NCBI GenBank assembly: GCA_027627225.1
Contig: CM051034.1
Coordinates: forward strand, 15,677,480 to 15,741,479
Reading direction: 5' to 3'
Source: Congeria kusceri
Taxonomy: Eukaryota > Mollusca > Bivalvia > Myida > Dreissenidae
DNA: 64,000 nucleotides
Shown here one piece after another: positions 1-11,102 of the stretch. The first letter of the stretch is position 1. Every line of letters begins with the position of its first letter. Position numbers and translations under genes: made by a program. The notes under the pieces are model-generated. The model ran no database searches and was not told where the DNA came from. It saw nothing but the letters and a program-made list of their open reading frames with translations.

Positions 1-540
1 CCTTTTCTTTAAGTAGTACAAAGCAAAAATTTCAGATCAATTTCTCAAACTTTAATTCAATACTTTTTGTGCAAAAAAAAGAAAAATAAGAACAATCAGT
101 TCAATCTTGACTAGAATAAATCCTTTCAATGCAAAATGAACTAAACATGAAAAAGCTATACTTCAGGAATTGTCTAATAATAATCAATTTAGTGATCTTT
201 ATGGATCCCACACTTAGGCCACTTAGATGAAATACAATTGAAATAGTTTCAATGAGATGTTAGGAATTAAATTTGCATCTCATGTTTGAAAAATGTAAAA
301 TGAATGTGCGAAATTTCACCCCCCCCCCAACCCTTTAAAATTTCAAATTTGAAAGGAAATTTGTATTACAAGCTGTTTATGCCCATCACTGTAAAAAGTA
401 CCGGCAAAATTTCATCCATCTTAAATGTCAAATATGATGTATTACACACTGTAAAAAAAAACTGTAAAAAAACAAGCGTTGTTACTGTAAGTTATAATGC
501 TCTGAACAAGATTAATTAACCATAGGCAATATAACTCCTT
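1..540. other. AT-rich stretch, nothing recognised
   Basis: AT-rich sequence with short A and C homopolymers. The small open frames here have no recognisable domain and no convincing splice context. I see no gene in it. Confidence 0.5.
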
Positions 541-1400
541 AAATATTAAAGAAATACTTATGGCTCTTGTACTCTACACATCTTCTGAAAGCCCTCTATG
601 AAGTATCATTTGAATCCCATCAATACTTTTTGAGTTATGCTCCACATAAGCAAATAACACTATTTAATTATGGTCTGCACAAGAAAAATAAGCCATGAGC
701 AATAACTCCGAAAATATTGAAGAAAGAGTTATAGTTCTTGTACTCTGCACTTCCTCACAACGTCCTCTATCAATATATGTGGTTTTATTTTGATGCCCTT
801 CAATACTAATGGAGTTATGGAGTTACAAGAAAATTCACCAAAGGGCAATAACTGTAAATATTGAAGAAATAGTTATGTTCCTTGTGCTCTGCACATCCTC
901 TCAAAGCCTTTTATTATTTTATGAAGTATCATTTGAATCCCTTCAGTACTTTTTGAGTTATGCTCCACACAAGAAAACTACACTTTGTTGTTATGCTCTG
1001 CACAAGAAAAATAAGCCATAAGCAGTAATTCCAAAACTATTGAAAAAAGCTGAATAAAGAGTTATAGTTTTTGTACTATGCACCTCCTCTCAATGTCCTC
1101 TATCATTATATGAGACGCGTCGTGGGAAAACCGGTCTTAATGCATGTGCGTAAAGTGTCATCTCGGATTAGCCTGTGCAGTCCGCACAGGGTAATCCGGG
1201 ATGACACTTTCCGCCTAAAGTGGATTTATGGTTAGAAGACACTTCATTGAAACAGAAAATACCATAAAAGCGGAAACTGCAGTCCGCACAGGCTAATCCG
1301 GGACGACACTTTACGCACATGCATTAAGACCGGTTTTCCCACAACGCGCCTCATATAAAGTATCATTTGAATCCCTTCAATACTTTTGGAGTTATACTCT
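528..1400. repeat. Diverged tandem repeat, units of about 150-178 bp
   Basis: Four diverged units begin near 528, 701, 846 and 1024. Each contains a stretch about uncomfortable-length matching 'caataactcc..atattgaa', a pyrimidine-rich 'tgtactctgcac' core and an 'agtatcatttgaatccc' block. The last unit is interrupted by the palindromic element at 1110-1354 and resumes after it. The short frames across this area are repeat translations. The array ends at 1448-1473 in a GC-rich hairpin, a feature shared with other repeat families in this window. Confidence 0.75.
1110..1354. mobile_element. Palindromic MITE with arms of about 95 bp
   Basis: The left end reads TGAGACGCGTCGTGGGAAAA and the right end is its near-perfect reverse complement. 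Both arms continue through a 'taatgcatgtgcgtaaagtg' segment and a 'cagtccgcacaggctaat' segment, separated by a short centre near 1225-1262. The element sits inside a tandem repeat unit, so it is a later insertion. TA-rich flanks (tata at both sides) are compatible with a TA target duplication. No transposase is encoded. I recall this sequence as highly repeated in dreissenid mussels, but did not search. A partial copy is at 46977-47115. Confidence 0.8.
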
Positions 1401-1447
1401 GCACAAGAAGCAGGACAGGTGGAAGGACAGACGATGCAATTACTACA

Positions 1448-1473
1448 TGCCCCTGAAGCTTCCTTCGGGGGCA
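1448..1473. repeat. GC-rich terminal hairpin of the upstream repeat
   Basis: The segment pairs TGCCCCTGAAG with CTTCGGGGGCA around a 4-base loop and is followed by 'taaaa'. It marks the end of the repeat family at 528-1400. Similar hairpins end other families at 49050, 53048 and 59485. Confidence 0.6.
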
Positions 1474-1619
1474 TAAAAACTGCAAAATTTCACCCCTCTA
1501 AAAGGTTTAATCTGATGCATTACAAGCAGCCTTGTTGTCATAACTCTAAAATGGATCTCTGTTCTTACTTGATCTCTTTGATTTTCTTGCCCTTTTGTCC
1601 TGGTACAGGTACAAATTTG

Positions 1620-2290
1620 TGACATTCCACCATGGTAAAGTGTTGCCGAACAAACTGGCAATATTCTTGATATAACTAGATAATATAATAATAAATAGTT
1701 AATGTGCATAAAATTTATAAACAACATTCAAGTATTAAAATTAAGCGGCATAGCTTCCTTTAGGCCATGGCCTACACATTTTTCTGAAAATTTCAAAATA
1801 AAAATGCCAAATATGCATTAAAAGTCTACAGCTTTCAAGGTGGGGTGCGGGGATTTAAATGTCTGTTGGGATCAATTTTGACTCATTAAACTACGTTCAT
1901 GATAATACATTAAAATGATGTGATGCTACCAAAAATCATATCCTACGCATTACGAGAACAAGAAATGCTGGGTCAACGCACACCTCATACACCCTGGACA
2001 ACATATAAATTGGCCTATACATATTTTGGGACCAAGCTACTCACCTGAAATTTGGACATTCATAACAAAGAAAAAGTTAAATGAGGTAGATTTACAATGC
2101 TTAGTACAGTCTTGTTACAACAACATTTCATACAACAATATTAGACTTCAGATACAATTTTGTTGGGAACAGATTACTTTGCACCAAACTAATACAAAAT
2201 ATTGGGTTTCCAACTCTGATGCAAAAGCCAAGGTAACAAATCAACTATGTTGTTGTAACGTGAGCTGACTGTATATACTACGCATTTCGA
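1620..2290. other. Unique AT-rich sequence, no gene seen
   Basis: No exon-like frame with splice signals was found. An 80-codon open frame at 2026-2268 has no recognisable composition or motif and is probably chance. Confidence 0.4.
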
Positions 2291-2292
2291 AC

Positions 2293-2383
2293 TTATATTC
2301 ACATTTATATTCACATTTATATTCACATTTATATTCACATTTATATTCACATTTATATTCACATTTATATTCACATTTATATT
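2293..2383. repeat. 12-bp minisatellite (ttatattcacat), 7 full copies
   Basis: Seven exact 12-base units of ttatattcacat run from 2293 to 2376, followed by a partial eighth. Because 12 is a multiple of three, the minus strand reads as an artefactual Asn-Ile-Asn-Val polymer. Confidence 0.95.
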
Positions 2384-2471
2384 AGCTAGTAATCAAACCA
2401 ATAAATAGTAAACAATCAACTCGTCTGTAAAACCTATGCAAATATATTTATTATACTTTAATAATAATAAT

Positions 2472-2687
2472 TCAAACCTCAAAACCTGTACGAACCTTTT
2501 CAGTTTCAATTTTCTGTCTTGGAGACAAAGGTGTCATACGTCTCATATATGGCTTTGCCTGTGGTGTCAAGTGAGGATTCATCATGCGGTCTGACTGGGA
2601 AAAACTAGTCAGGTTTGTCCCATCATGCTGAAGACAAACAGGAGTGGGTAAATTTAGCACAAGCTGGCAAAGTCCTGGGTCCAATGT
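2472..2687 (-). CDS. Candidate exon of an unidentified minus-strand gene (3' part)
   Basis: The minus strand reads an open frame starting TLDPGLCQLVLNLPTP and rich in Ser, Pro and Gln, with an SPRQK phospho-site-like stretch near its end. It then meets GAAAAG|gttcgt at 2496, a possible donor, or continues to a TGA at 2472. The composition (balanced polar residues, few Lys/Asn runs) looks coding rather than random AT-rich sequence. The acceptor before 2687 is weak (ttcaag without a good pyrimidine tract). It lies downstream, in the same orientation, of the exons at 3645-3836 and 4095-4355 and may be part of the same transcript. I do not recognise the family. Confidence 0.35.
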   Translation of the reverse strand, partial: TLDPGLCQLVLNLPTPVCLQHDGTNLTSFSQSDRMMNPHLTPQAKPYMRRMTPLSPRQKIETEKVRTGFEV

Positions 2688-2779
2688 CTTGAACTTTTTT
2701 TCTTAATTAAGTCTTTTATTTCATCAATTATGAAAATTAATATTTTGAAATTGATGTTTCAACATGGAATATTATTGAT

Positions 2780-3533
2780 GTAGGGGTGTCACGATATTAG
2801 AAATCCATATTGTGATATATTGTGATATTGTTTAATTTATCACCATATTAATTGCGATATATTGCGACCTATTTAATTATGTATTTAATAAGCTTAAAAC
2901 TGATGCAATATTTTATACGATTTTTTTTTCATTTTCACCAATGTTGATGACAGGCGCAACAAAAGCAATATATAAACAGCAGATAGAAAAGCAAAGCAAT
3001 TATGAGCAACACTCTCAAACCGACTGTCATGGCTTTTCACTGTATTTATTATATTACATACAAAGTCATTTTTACATGTACAGGTACTCCAGTCATGGTG
3101 TATATTTGTTGTGTGGCCTTCTGCATAAACTATGTATGTATTTCACTCTTTATTTTAACTGGAAACACTGTATCAGGTTTAATGTATTATTAAGCATAAA
3201 CATTTAAAGAGAAAACATGTATACCAAACATAAATGGAATATTATTGGTCGCCAGTACAGTCTATAATGGTCCGGCTTTTGACCTTCACCCCTACAAAAC
3301 TATCAACTTTACAAAATGATACTGGCTTTCAATTGTTTACCACTGACAATAAGCGTGTTTTAATGCAGTTAAAAGTTTTGTAACCAAGGTAATAATAACA
3401 GGACAAAAACACAAAACTGTACAAAGGCCAAATAAATAATGCAATATATCGGTATGGACATTCATATTGGGCTATTTTATTGCATAATCAAATATTGCAA
3501 TAAACCAACATACCGGTATATTGTGACACCCCT
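2780..3533. mobile_element. hAT-like non-autonomous transposon, about 754 bp
   Basis: The left end TAGGGGTGTCACGATAT is matched in reverse by ATATTGTGACACCCCTA at the right end. This 'AGGGGTGTCA' end is of the type seen in hAT elements. Flanks are tattgatg and attgattg, which could be a decayed 8-bp target duplication with offset. The interior is AT-rich with repeated gatatattg motifs near both ends (sub-terminal repeats) and no transposase frame. The two small frames at 2941-3207 are not recognisable. Confidence 0.7.
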
Positions 3534-3644
3534 AATTGATTGTGATTACAATGTATCTGATAAATAATTTTCATTGAAAAAGTAACACGTTTAATGTGAG
3601 CTTTAAAAGCTAATCCAGTTATAACATACTAAATAATTATTGTT

Positions 3645-3836
3645 TTAATGTAGGACTGCACTGCTTGATTGTGAACTCAGCTTGCTCTGCTTCTCAGTTA
3701 TTTGTAAGCAGGCTGGTAGCCTTGTCTTGATATCAAGTTGTAAGAATTCAGGTTTGCTTGCAGCATCACAATCTGCTAATTCTGAAAATTCTGTACAGTA
3801 ACAGACTTCTAAGAATTTGACCAACAAGAATGCAAT
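3645..3836 (-). CDS. Candidate exon of an unidentified minus-strand gene (middle/3' part)
   Basis: After the acceptor cagtgcag| the frame IAFLLVKFLEVCYC continues for 63 codons to a TAA. The acceptor used here keeps phase 0 with the donor of the exon at 4095-4355, so the two join in frame. The content mixes Leu, Lys, Glu and Cys with a Ser/Gln-rich end. The exon either terminates at the TAA at 3645 or is cut at a weak internal donor (GCA|gtccta) and joined in phase to the exon at 2687. The family is not recognised. Confidence 0.4.
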   Translation of the reverse strand: MAFLLVKFLEVCYCTEFSELADCDAASKPEFLQLDIKTRLPACLQITEKQSKLSSQSSSAVLH

Positions 3837-4094
3837 CTGCACTGCTGTATGTGTTTAAAACAAAATTTATGAACCAGTTTCCATCTATGAATTAAAATGA
3901 TTTCATGTCATAATTCTTAAAAAATAGTTTAATAAAATGTTTTTCTGCGATATGGAATGAAAATATATGATCATGGCACTTTGATTTTATTTTTACTGTT
4001 ACTATTAATAAAACCCTGAAGGCCTTCATATGAACATTTCAGATTCTAGAACGAATTACAGAGTGCAGTTAAAAGAAATTGCTTCATTACTGAC

Positions 4095-4355
4095 CTTTAT
4101 TTCCTGCTGTCTTATATTTCTTACTCCTTCCAAATTGCTGGCCATTGGAACATCGCTGACAGCCACAGTGGCAATAATGCCCCGACTCATAGTTGCGGTT
4201 GGCATTGTCTCAATGTCCACCAAAGGATATACTTTCTGGCTCAGTATTGAGTCCTTTTTGCCAGAGAGACTCTTCACAGTCTCTGCAGTAATGGATATAC
4301 CAGACTCTCTCTTGACCAGTTTTCTCGTGTTGGGAACATACAGTTCATCTGCCAT
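4095..4355 (-). CDS. Candidate exon of an unidentified minus-strand gene
   Basis: The exon is bounded by a strong acceptor, tttttttacag| before ATG GCA GAT GAA, and by a donor, AAATAAAG|gtcagt. It is exactly 87 codons with both ends in phase 0. The peptide begins MADELYVPNTRKLVKRESG and is Ser/Thr-, Val- and Lys-rich with no obvious domain; it looks like a disordered regulatory segment. The ATG may be an internal methionine, since an acceptor directly precedes it. Upstream exons would lie above 4355 but none was found. No function is assigned. Confidence 0.5.
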
Positions 4356-4379
4356 CTGTAAAAAAACATTATGACTTAA

Positions 4380-7075
4380 AGAACTTTTTTTGCAAATTTA
4401 ACGTTAAATTTTATAAACAATTCAAAATGCCTTTGTTAGCTATGTTGTTATTATGCATAATTTCGTTCTTTCTGGAGTTGTATAAATGTTTATCCTGAAC
4501 ACCTGCCAAAAAGACTCACACCATATGACTTATTATTTGCAATATGCAAACTGTGTTCAGTGTGTTTTTTTTCTAGTCAATTTGGAGCTGAAATAGGGCC
4601 CCATTCGCAAAGCAAAAAAAGTATCATTTGTTCACAAATTTCCACCACAATTCGCAAGTTTACATTTGAGCATTTGTGAGCTCAATTTTTATTTTATGCA
4701 CAGGTTTTTGTTTAGACTGATTAAGATGTTTATATCAAAAGGCATATAATATGTTCAAAATAAATTAAAATTGGTTACACCATTGTGTAATCAGTTTGTT
4801 TTTTTTGGCTATTTCTACTGCCGAATAAAAGCCGTTTCCCCTTGTCAATAAACTTCAATTTTTCCTCTAAAATGACCAAATTTTTCCCCAAAAATAAGAA
4901 AGAAAATACCTTCCAGCTGGGTTGGTATTTCATTAAAAATGCGACAGCTTATATTGCTTATTTACACACAATATTAGTTTGCAAATATACCAAAAATCAG
5001 TGTTCGAAACATCGGTAAAACAGTAATGTACCATTACTGTTTATCAATGTCTCGAACACTGATTTTTGGTACCTACCGTGAATAACTCGCACACAAAATC
5101 AGAAGCAAAAAGCATAGCTTAAAAAATGACTGTTACCATGTATAAAACACTTTTACTATTTTCCCCATTTTGAGGTTTGTCGCGCTAAAATTTCCCTAGT
5201 TCAAAGGCACATGTTGTAAAAATTGCAAAAAACATCACTGGTAATTTAATGTGTTATTTTCACAAACAATAACATTACAGCACTTATTTTCACAATTCAA
5301 AGGGCCCCGGCCCTGTTCACAAACGACTGGAAAAAAACACTGGTCTTCATCATTAAATATGCAACCATGTACATTTTACTTGTCTTTATATAGACTGTTT
5401 TAGGTAAATTTCTTAACCCTCAGCAATTAGCGTTTAACAAACATTCAACACATATATTATACGTTCAATGCAAATGTTTCTTTATTTAGAGAAAGGATAA
5501 CAAGTTTCATTGTCAAAGGTCCTTAACCTGATTAATAAGGATTGCGGGGCACTGCACAAATATTAGCATAACTTGTTAGCGCTGGGCAAATATTGAGCTA
5601 CTTTTTATATGGACAATATTCGCTGCAGCGCATAACCGGGGAAGGACCATTTCTGTGGTGGAAAGTTTTCCTTCTTTGTCTATATTGTTTCAACAGGATT
5701 TTGATCGCAACTTTCACGTCCCGAAATTAGATAGTTATTGTGAACGGATTGCAATAAAAGCTATATACTGGTTAGCGACCAAGTTTTCGTCCGTACCAAT
5801 TATTCGCCCACTTCTGAAAACCAGTCAAAACAAAAAACAAATAATCTTAACCATACTGGAGTCGATTTGCCTTGTTTGTTTGTTAAACTTCAGTCGATTA
5901 TTGCAGGAATCTGTAAGTATTCCGTATTATAATATCCATGTAAACAAACAATGCACTACTGGCCTTGTCTGGAGAACACGGCGGATGACGTCATCACGCA
6001 CGCGCTCATTTGTTTGAGATGCTGGAACGGCTTTTTTCTTCCAGGCAATTGTTTTGTTAGTGAAACTTGAATAAGTCTAGATTTGTAAAAGACCCTTTTT
6101 AATTTGAACTGAATAAATATTAAAATTATTAAGTGTAACAACAAAATGATACTTGTACAAGTACTTCAGTACCCCTGTTCGGGCCTCAATTGTTGCTATT
6201 TATATTTTGTAAGTGTGGCTTACGGATAAAGGTTATCTTATTCTTTAGAAGTGAAATGTAAATACACATAATGTGTTTTGTTATGGAGTATCATCCTTGG
6301 AATAGAAAAATAAGCAGTTTGTTAAACAATATGTTTTGTTGAGTATCAAGAAAATTGTACACTGCCTCGGTGTTGTGACATGTTCAGGTGTGTTACAAAG
6401 TGAATGTGTCCACATTCGAACTTGAAATTAAATCACAAAAGCTTTTTAAAAAAAAATAATATTACGAAAAATATTTTAAAATTCGCTTTTGAAAATAACA
6501 TGTTTTTTACGGTGGGCGAATAATTGGTTAAGTTGTTAATAATTATGCATTCCATTATTGGTGTTTTTTGCACGTGATATAATTCGAATTGTGTGAATGG
6601 ATTACGAAAAAAATGTTTTTGTTTATAGTCTAAGGATCCTAACGAAGCTTGTGTCAAGTTTCATTACAAACTGTTTAGTAAGACACATGTACGACAAAAA
6701 GAACATCCATTTCCGGGCGAAAATGGGTGGCTAACCAGTACCTGGGCAGATAAACCATTCCTAATTAATGTTCCATAAATATTTTTATAACGACACTTTC
6801 ATTTTGGATGCACAAACAATTTTAACCTACACACCTTTTCATTATTAAATAAATCTAGATAACCGCTGTTGTTCAATTTTATCGATAAATCTGCTAACTA
6901 AGGGAATTGCGTCATTTCTATTGGACAGTTGATTCTATTAATAAAGTTGAAGGTGTTTACATGGCAAAATAATGGTGGTCTGTACATAAATGTAGTAGAT
7001 GAATAAGCAGGTTTAAATCGGAACTTATGCATTTCCTAGGTAAATTTCGGCATATGTTAAGCAGTCTGGGTGTTG
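4380..7075. other. Long AT-rich stretch without a supported gene
   Basis: A 120-codon plus-strand frame at 5655-6017 is the longest here. It has no recognisable domain and runs through AT-rich sequence, so it is not annotated as a gene. A 17-bp inverted pair, accaattattcgcccac at 5797 and its complement near 6510, suggests an unresolved dispersed element. A CRE-like TGACGTCA lies at 5986. The hairpin at 4988-5074 is listed separately. Confidence 0.4.
4988..5074. repeat. Long hairpin (inverted repeat, arms about 40 bp)
   Basis: The left arm carries aaatcagtgttcgaaacat and cagtaatg. The right arm reads cattactg, then atgtctcgaacactgattt. The arms are almost fully complementary with only two or three unpaired positions and a 2-4 base loop, so the RNA from either strand would fold to a near-continuous stem. 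No coding frame overlaps it. Confidence 0.8.
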
Positions 7076-7549
7076 TCTACAGGCCTTTTTCTACTGCTCT
7101 CACGGGTCCGATAGTCGGATCCGTTCCCAAAACCAAATATGCATAAATTTTCCCAACTCTGACCCAAAAATTCCCAATTGTAAAAAACCTGTGTTTTTTT
7201 TCGAAAATGAAAGTGAAAATACGATTTTTCAATACTTTATAGCCGATTATTTCACACTGACTTAACACTTGGATATCCTCTTATTTTATCCTTGACATTG
7301 TTTACAAGGGGAGAACAATCTAATAGCCTTGTAATAAAATGGGTAAGACAAACAAAAACGATTTGTTTGTCCACTATTATGATGAAATTTAAAACGATTT
7401 ATGGGCAAATATTTTGTTATTTACACAAGTGGATGTGTCAGTTAAAGAAAGGATTTTAATATAAGGAGGTAAAGATTTCTTTTTAAGTTATCACATATTT
7501 TCGCGACCTATGTAGAGTAAACTTGAAGGAAATGAGACATGCATTTTAT

Positions 7550-8749
7550 CAGGGATCATCCTAGCCCAAAATGTTAGGGAGAAGTGACTTCTCCTTTTGC
7601 CGAATTCAAGGAGAAGTTTATCGATAACTGACACTGGCGCGTAAAGCAGCTATTTAGCCAATCAATCAATTGAATTATGTATAATTAATTAATTACAAAG
7701 ACTACAACCTGTAGTAATGAACGATAAACACAAAACAGCTTAATAAGTTTTATTGGCATTAGAAACAGTATTTAAAAAAACAAGCACTCATGTTTATGTT
7801 TATGACACTTGATACTTACACTTCATAAGGCAGTCACTGGTTTCCTTTAAAATAATGTCATGATATAAAGAGTAAATGTTACAATGTAAATTATTAACGC
7901 CCTTGATATTTCTCCTAATAACGCTACATGTTATACATCGCTCAGGTAGACAAGTACCGGTATTGTACACACTTGGTTGTCAGCAAGCTGCACGTGGAAA
8001 TCGTGCAACATAATTTTCCCGCCGTTAGTCGGCATCAGAACAAAGAAACCACTAGAGAATGAAATAACGTTGTAATGGTGTCGCGTGTTGTTCAATGCTC
8101 TTGTTTGGATGACGTCATTTACTACAAAATGGAAATTATCTGTTACTTTTCGCACGCGGTGTTTGTTACGTTTGTGGTAATACGGAAATGGAAAATAATT
8201 GATCAGTGTATGTTTTTGTTTTAATTTTAAATTAATTTTCAGTTCTAAAGTCAAACATCGCAATTAAGGGAACAGCAAATATTCATAGCCTGAATATAAG
8301 TTCTTTTACAGTACGTAAAACGGTAATAATAACTCTGAATGACTGTAAATTCTAGTGTAAACCGGTTGATCATATCGCCCAGTGTGCACTCGCTTTCTTG
8401 GTTCCCGACAGCCTTTGCTAATAACAGATTTACTTTAAAAGCAAGTAAGCAAAGTCGGGAACCGCAATTGGAATAACCTTAGCCAATTGGTTGATTGATT
8501 AACACAATGCCAGGTCAGTAATGTGTAACAAACTTTCTCACGCTGTCTACAGATCGATTATGGATGATTGTAGATCGTTATCTCCACAATCAGATAGACC
8601 ATGACAGTAGTGGGCATAAGATTAGAGGAATAAGCAATAAGTATTGAAAATTTTCGGCGATTTTGATTTCGCTTTGATCAAATCACAGGGCCAAGTCAGA
8701 CACCATCGGGCGACGATTTCGCCCATGTCGCCCTCTAGGATGATCCCTG
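7550..8749. mobile_element. Inner TIR transposon nested in the outer element
   Basis: CAGGGATCATCCTAG at 7550-7564 is exactly mirrored by CTAGGATGATCCCTG at 8735-8749, giving 15-bp perfect terminal inverted repeats. The next bases are rich in GGGCGACATGGGCGA-type sequence at the right end and agaagtgacttctcc (a small palindrome) at the left. I found no clean target duplication. Inside, 8396-8463 holds a second inverted repeat. The 110-codon minus-strand frame at 7931-8263 has no transposase motif. Confidence 0.7.
8396..8463. repeat. Internal inverted repeat of the inner transposon
   Basis: ttggttcccgacagcctttg at the left is mirrored by gcaaagtcgggaacc at the right, around a central segment of about 30 bases. 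It is probably a secondary-structure element or a relic of an older insertion. Confidence 0.6.
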
Positions 8750-8989
8750 ATTATTACAAACTCATGGTTGCATAGCATGGTAACTTAGGTATTTATCACA
8801 ATTTTGAGTTAAATTAAAATTATTAGTGCTGTTAAATTCTTATTTATTGGTTGAAAACTGTAAATTTCATCATTATACTTATGATTAAGCGATAAGAATT
8901 TTTCCCAATTTTGAAAATTTTACCTCGTGAATTTCCCAATTTTACCAAGGTACTTTTTCCCAATGAGGTCAGAAAAAGGCCTGGTCTAT

Positions 8990-11100
8990 GTAAACTACAT
9001 CGTTGGATAACTATTGTTGCAAACAATAGGAATTCATAAAAATTTTAACTTTCAGGTTTCCACCACATAAAGGGTTCTTTAGCAATAAGACGAACGAATT
9101 TAGCCCTATATAAAAAGTAACACTAAATTTGTTGCACGTCTTGTAAATAAGAAATATGTGATGTCATGAACATGTTAACATCACAAAATTACATTTACTT
9201 TTTTGCTAACATTCTGAATTACGTGGGTCATTAAACAATTCATACACATTATCTCTGGACAATGATTTTTATTTTCCAATATCAGTACCATTTGTCTTAT
9301 CCGAATATTTATAATCCGAATTGAACTTTAGTTTGAAACCCAACAGTAAAAACAAAAGGTATTCGTCTTAAATGAAATTCGTATTTATACAGAAAAGTAG
9401 GAATGCAAATGTTCACCTTGTTTTCTTCAATTTGACTTTGATTATTTCGAGTGTTTGACTGAAATATATTTTATTCTTTCCATTTATTGTAATGTCAAAT
9501 ATACACAACACCATGGAAAATATGTCAACATCCGGAACAGCTATTAAATTGGTCGAATTACTCAATCATCGTCACTTTTGGGTTACATACCACCAGGATA
9601 CAAAACACCGACAGATGTAATACAAAAATATCGACGATTAAACTCAGTCGAGAGTCAATTATATATTTCCAGTTCTTATTACAAACATTCAGCTTTTCCT
9701 TGAGTGTCACTTCTTCTTGCAGTGTGCAGTCGCTCGACAAAAAAGGCGAATGTCACGAATGACGTACGACTTGTACGTATGCTCACTGATCGACGTTCAG
9801 CGCAGGTTGACAATTTCAAGATACATCTTTCGAAGTTATTGCGGGTCCTAAGGAGAACCCATAGGAAAACGAGATAATGTAGAAATAGAAAGGACAGAAG
9901 ACAACGCGTAGTAATGTGGTACGAAACGGTGGTACAAAACGGTCTAGTGCGAATCGGGCCCCTGAAATGGGAAGCGTAATCCCCAGTCAGAATAGTTTCC
10001 GGATTTCGCCATCTTGTGAGAAGACTAGGTTTAACTCCATGTCCAGCTTATCTGCACATATCTGATTATTCTCGTGACATCACTCTATCCCGCTGGTGGA
10101 CGATTGCTGTCGAGACTACTCGGCTACGTAGGTAACTACAATAGTAAAAGAGAATAGAAGAAAGAAAGTAACGACGAGAAGCAGACACGATGCAGGATAA
10201 GCGAAGTGACACCATAACCTGAAATAATAAAAACAGTAGTGCAGTGATACGTTTACGTTAACAATTCTCTTCCGACATATATATACCTACAGTTAAGTTA
10301 GATTACCTGCATTAGCATACTAATCAAATGACATGGTGTAGGACACATGCTAAACTGGCATCAGGGGCCAAAATGGCAGACGTTCTAATATAATCAATGA
10401 AAATCGTTACTAATATATAGCTCTACCCAGTAAATATGTATTTACTTACCATAACTGTATGTAAATCTACAATTATTGCATGAGAATGGTATAGCACCAG
10501 TCTCTCTACTCACAATCACATGTCGTACCGTCCAACTATGAAACAACAGTACTACTATACAATTTGCAAAAATACTCGTTCGACGTAAGGTAACACGTAC
10601 GGAATCTACATAATGGTTCCATAAAATATCTTACTATACAACGTAGCCGAATCTAAAGGTACTTGTCTTAAAAGATGTGCAGCAAACAAAAGGGAGTCAT
10701 ACAAAACTGTTCGTGCACAGACAGATTCGGTCAACGAAGTATGAAGTGAAACAATATCTTTACTGCTACTTTATACGTAATGATTCTACCCACGTATTCG
10801 CCGACATCTATGAAACAGAGCCGAAACCAATGTACGTAACGTCTATCACTTAACCAATACAAGCACGGCTATCACACAATCAATACAAAGGCGACTGTCC
10901 AGAGTGTCAACAATTTTAAATACTGCTACTTCTACCCAGGTTGATCTATTCTCTTTCATCTCTGAAACTCTAAATCTACATGACCAAACGACCCACGTCT
11001 ACTAATATAATCTAGCTACGGTCGGTAGGGCGGCCTCCACTTCCTGCTACACCGGTACTTGCAGCAGTCGCGGAGTATCTGGTTGGCGGGCCTCAGCAGC
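8990..11100. other. Unique stretch, partly CG-containing, no gene resolved
   Basis: From about 9740 to 11100 the sequence changes character. CG dinucleotides (acgt, tacg, cgacg) are frequent, repeats vanish and no frame exceeds about 80 codons. It lies just downstream of the minus-strand Ser/Asp-rich candidate gene and could be its 3' untranslated region, a non-coding transcript or intergenic DNA. This cannot be decided from sequence alone. Confidence 0.35.
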
Positions 11101-11102
11101 TG

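Larger units (their letters stand above)
7080..8983. mobile_element. Outer TIR transposon, about 1.9 kb, non-autonomous
   Basis: The left end CAGGCCTTTTTCT is exactly mirrored by AGAAAAAGGCCTG at 8971-8983. Directly adjoining both ends is the pentamer GTCTA (7075-7079 and 8984-8988), a plausible target site duplication or the preserved part of a longer one. Sub-terminal 'ttcccaa' repeats occur inside both ends (7140-7200 and 8895-8965). CAGG-type ends suggest a hAT-like family. No transposase frame is visible. A second TIR element (7550-8749) lies within it. Confidence 0.7.

Noticed and set aside
2189..2374. Asn-Ile-Asn-Val polymer frame
   Set aside because: Product of the 12-bp minisatellite.
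5655..6017. 120-codon plus-strand frame
   Set aside because: No domain, no splice or promoter support, composition follows local AT bias.
7931..8263. 110-codon minus-strand frame inside the nested transposons, considered as a transposase fragment
   Set aside because: No catalytic motif or zinc finger pattern; basic AT-rich composition only.
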